Source of the DNA: CAZEJS01 sp964512645
Lineage (GTDB): Bacteria > Actinomycetota > Geothermincolia > Fen-727 > Anoxymicrobiaceae
NCBI GenBank assembly: GCA_964512645.1
Contig: CAZEJS010000017.1
Span: 1-59,315 of the forward strand
Reading direction: 5' to 3'
Length of the DNA stretch: 59,315 nucleotides
The translations under genes were made by a program, and so were the position numbers. How positions within the stretch are numbered: the stretch's first letter is position 1; each line of letters opens with the position of its first letter. Below, piece after piece: positions 59,291-59,315 of this stretch. The notes below the pieces were generated by a model that worked only from the letters and a program-made list of their open reading frames with translations, did no database searches and was not told the origin of the DNA.

Positions 59291-59315
59291 ATCAACCCTC
59301 ACGCATTATTGACCT

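Overview
The window is high-GC bacterial chromosome carrying an 18.4 kb insert of visibly lower GC. Actinobacterial-style features are numerous TTG/GTG starts, a WecA/TagO-type transferase, GpgS-type glucosyl-3-phosphoglycerate synthase, RsbV/RsbW pairs and polyprenol-phosphate mannose synthase-like genes. Indolepyruvate:ferredoxin oxidoreductase, an ADP-forming acyl-CoA synthetase subunit, HypA/HypB, an AmrS-type radical SAM enzyme and an Fe-S flavin enoate reductase suggest an anaerobic or facultative, deep-branching Actinomycetota-like organism. This assignment is inference from gene content; there is no rRNA in the window.

Left chromosome (1-3853). The minus strand carries tRNA-Tyr, a large secreted repeat protein, tRNA-Thr, tRNA-Met and the first codons of tuf (EF-Tu), an ancient tRNA-tuf neighbourhood interrupted by the secreted protein.

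Integrative element (about 3805-22271). It lies between two complete tRNA-Tyr genes that are identical over their 5' 49 bp. A tyrosine integrase faces the right tRNA, and a 23-bp G-rich repeat (20/23 identical) sits just inside each end. Cargo from left to right: a replication-relaxation-like winged-helix protein; a four-gene minus-strand operon (TPR protein plus three membrane proteins that share an unassigned ~53-residue domain); a divergent GmrSD-type (DUF262/DUF1524) restriction protein whose promoter region shares a palindrome with that operon; a short catalytic-domain-only tyrosine recombinase; an unknown protein and a DnaG/DnaB-interaction-domain-like protein; an XRE regulator with two operators; a (TAG)n tract; a TIR-like protein; a Type IIG-like restriction-methylase; a DUF3987-like replication ATPase with a long structured leader; a second XRE regulator; and the integrase. 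It reads as a defence-island element. The TPR/three-membrane-protein/GmrSD block is the best candidate for an undescribed system.

Right chromosome (22272-58297). Mostly minus-strand housekeeping and catabolic genes: DUF72, RsbW/RsbV, AmrS, polysaccharide deacetylase, DapA, FAD oxidoreductase, 3-hydroxyacyl-CoA dehydrogenase, AtpI-like, WecA/TagO, dCMP deaminase, acyl-CoA ligase, SCP-2 protein, enoate reductase, serine hydrolase, amidohydrolase, HAD hydrolases, radical SAM, Nudix, a DraG homologue lacking metal ligands, a glucosylglycerate operon (GpgS, membrane protein, HAD phosphatase), PaaK-IorB-IorA, an ECF sigma/anti-sigma pair, HypBA, UppP, an ADP-forming acyl-CoA synthetase subunit, a dolichol-phosphate mannose synthase-like glycosyltransferase, Pcm, RsbV-like, a 52-residue zinc ribbon, and tRNA-Ala(CGC). 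After tRNA-Ala the composition becomes AT-richer again and one secreted protein is seen at the edge (58793-59290), possibly the start of a second acquired segment.
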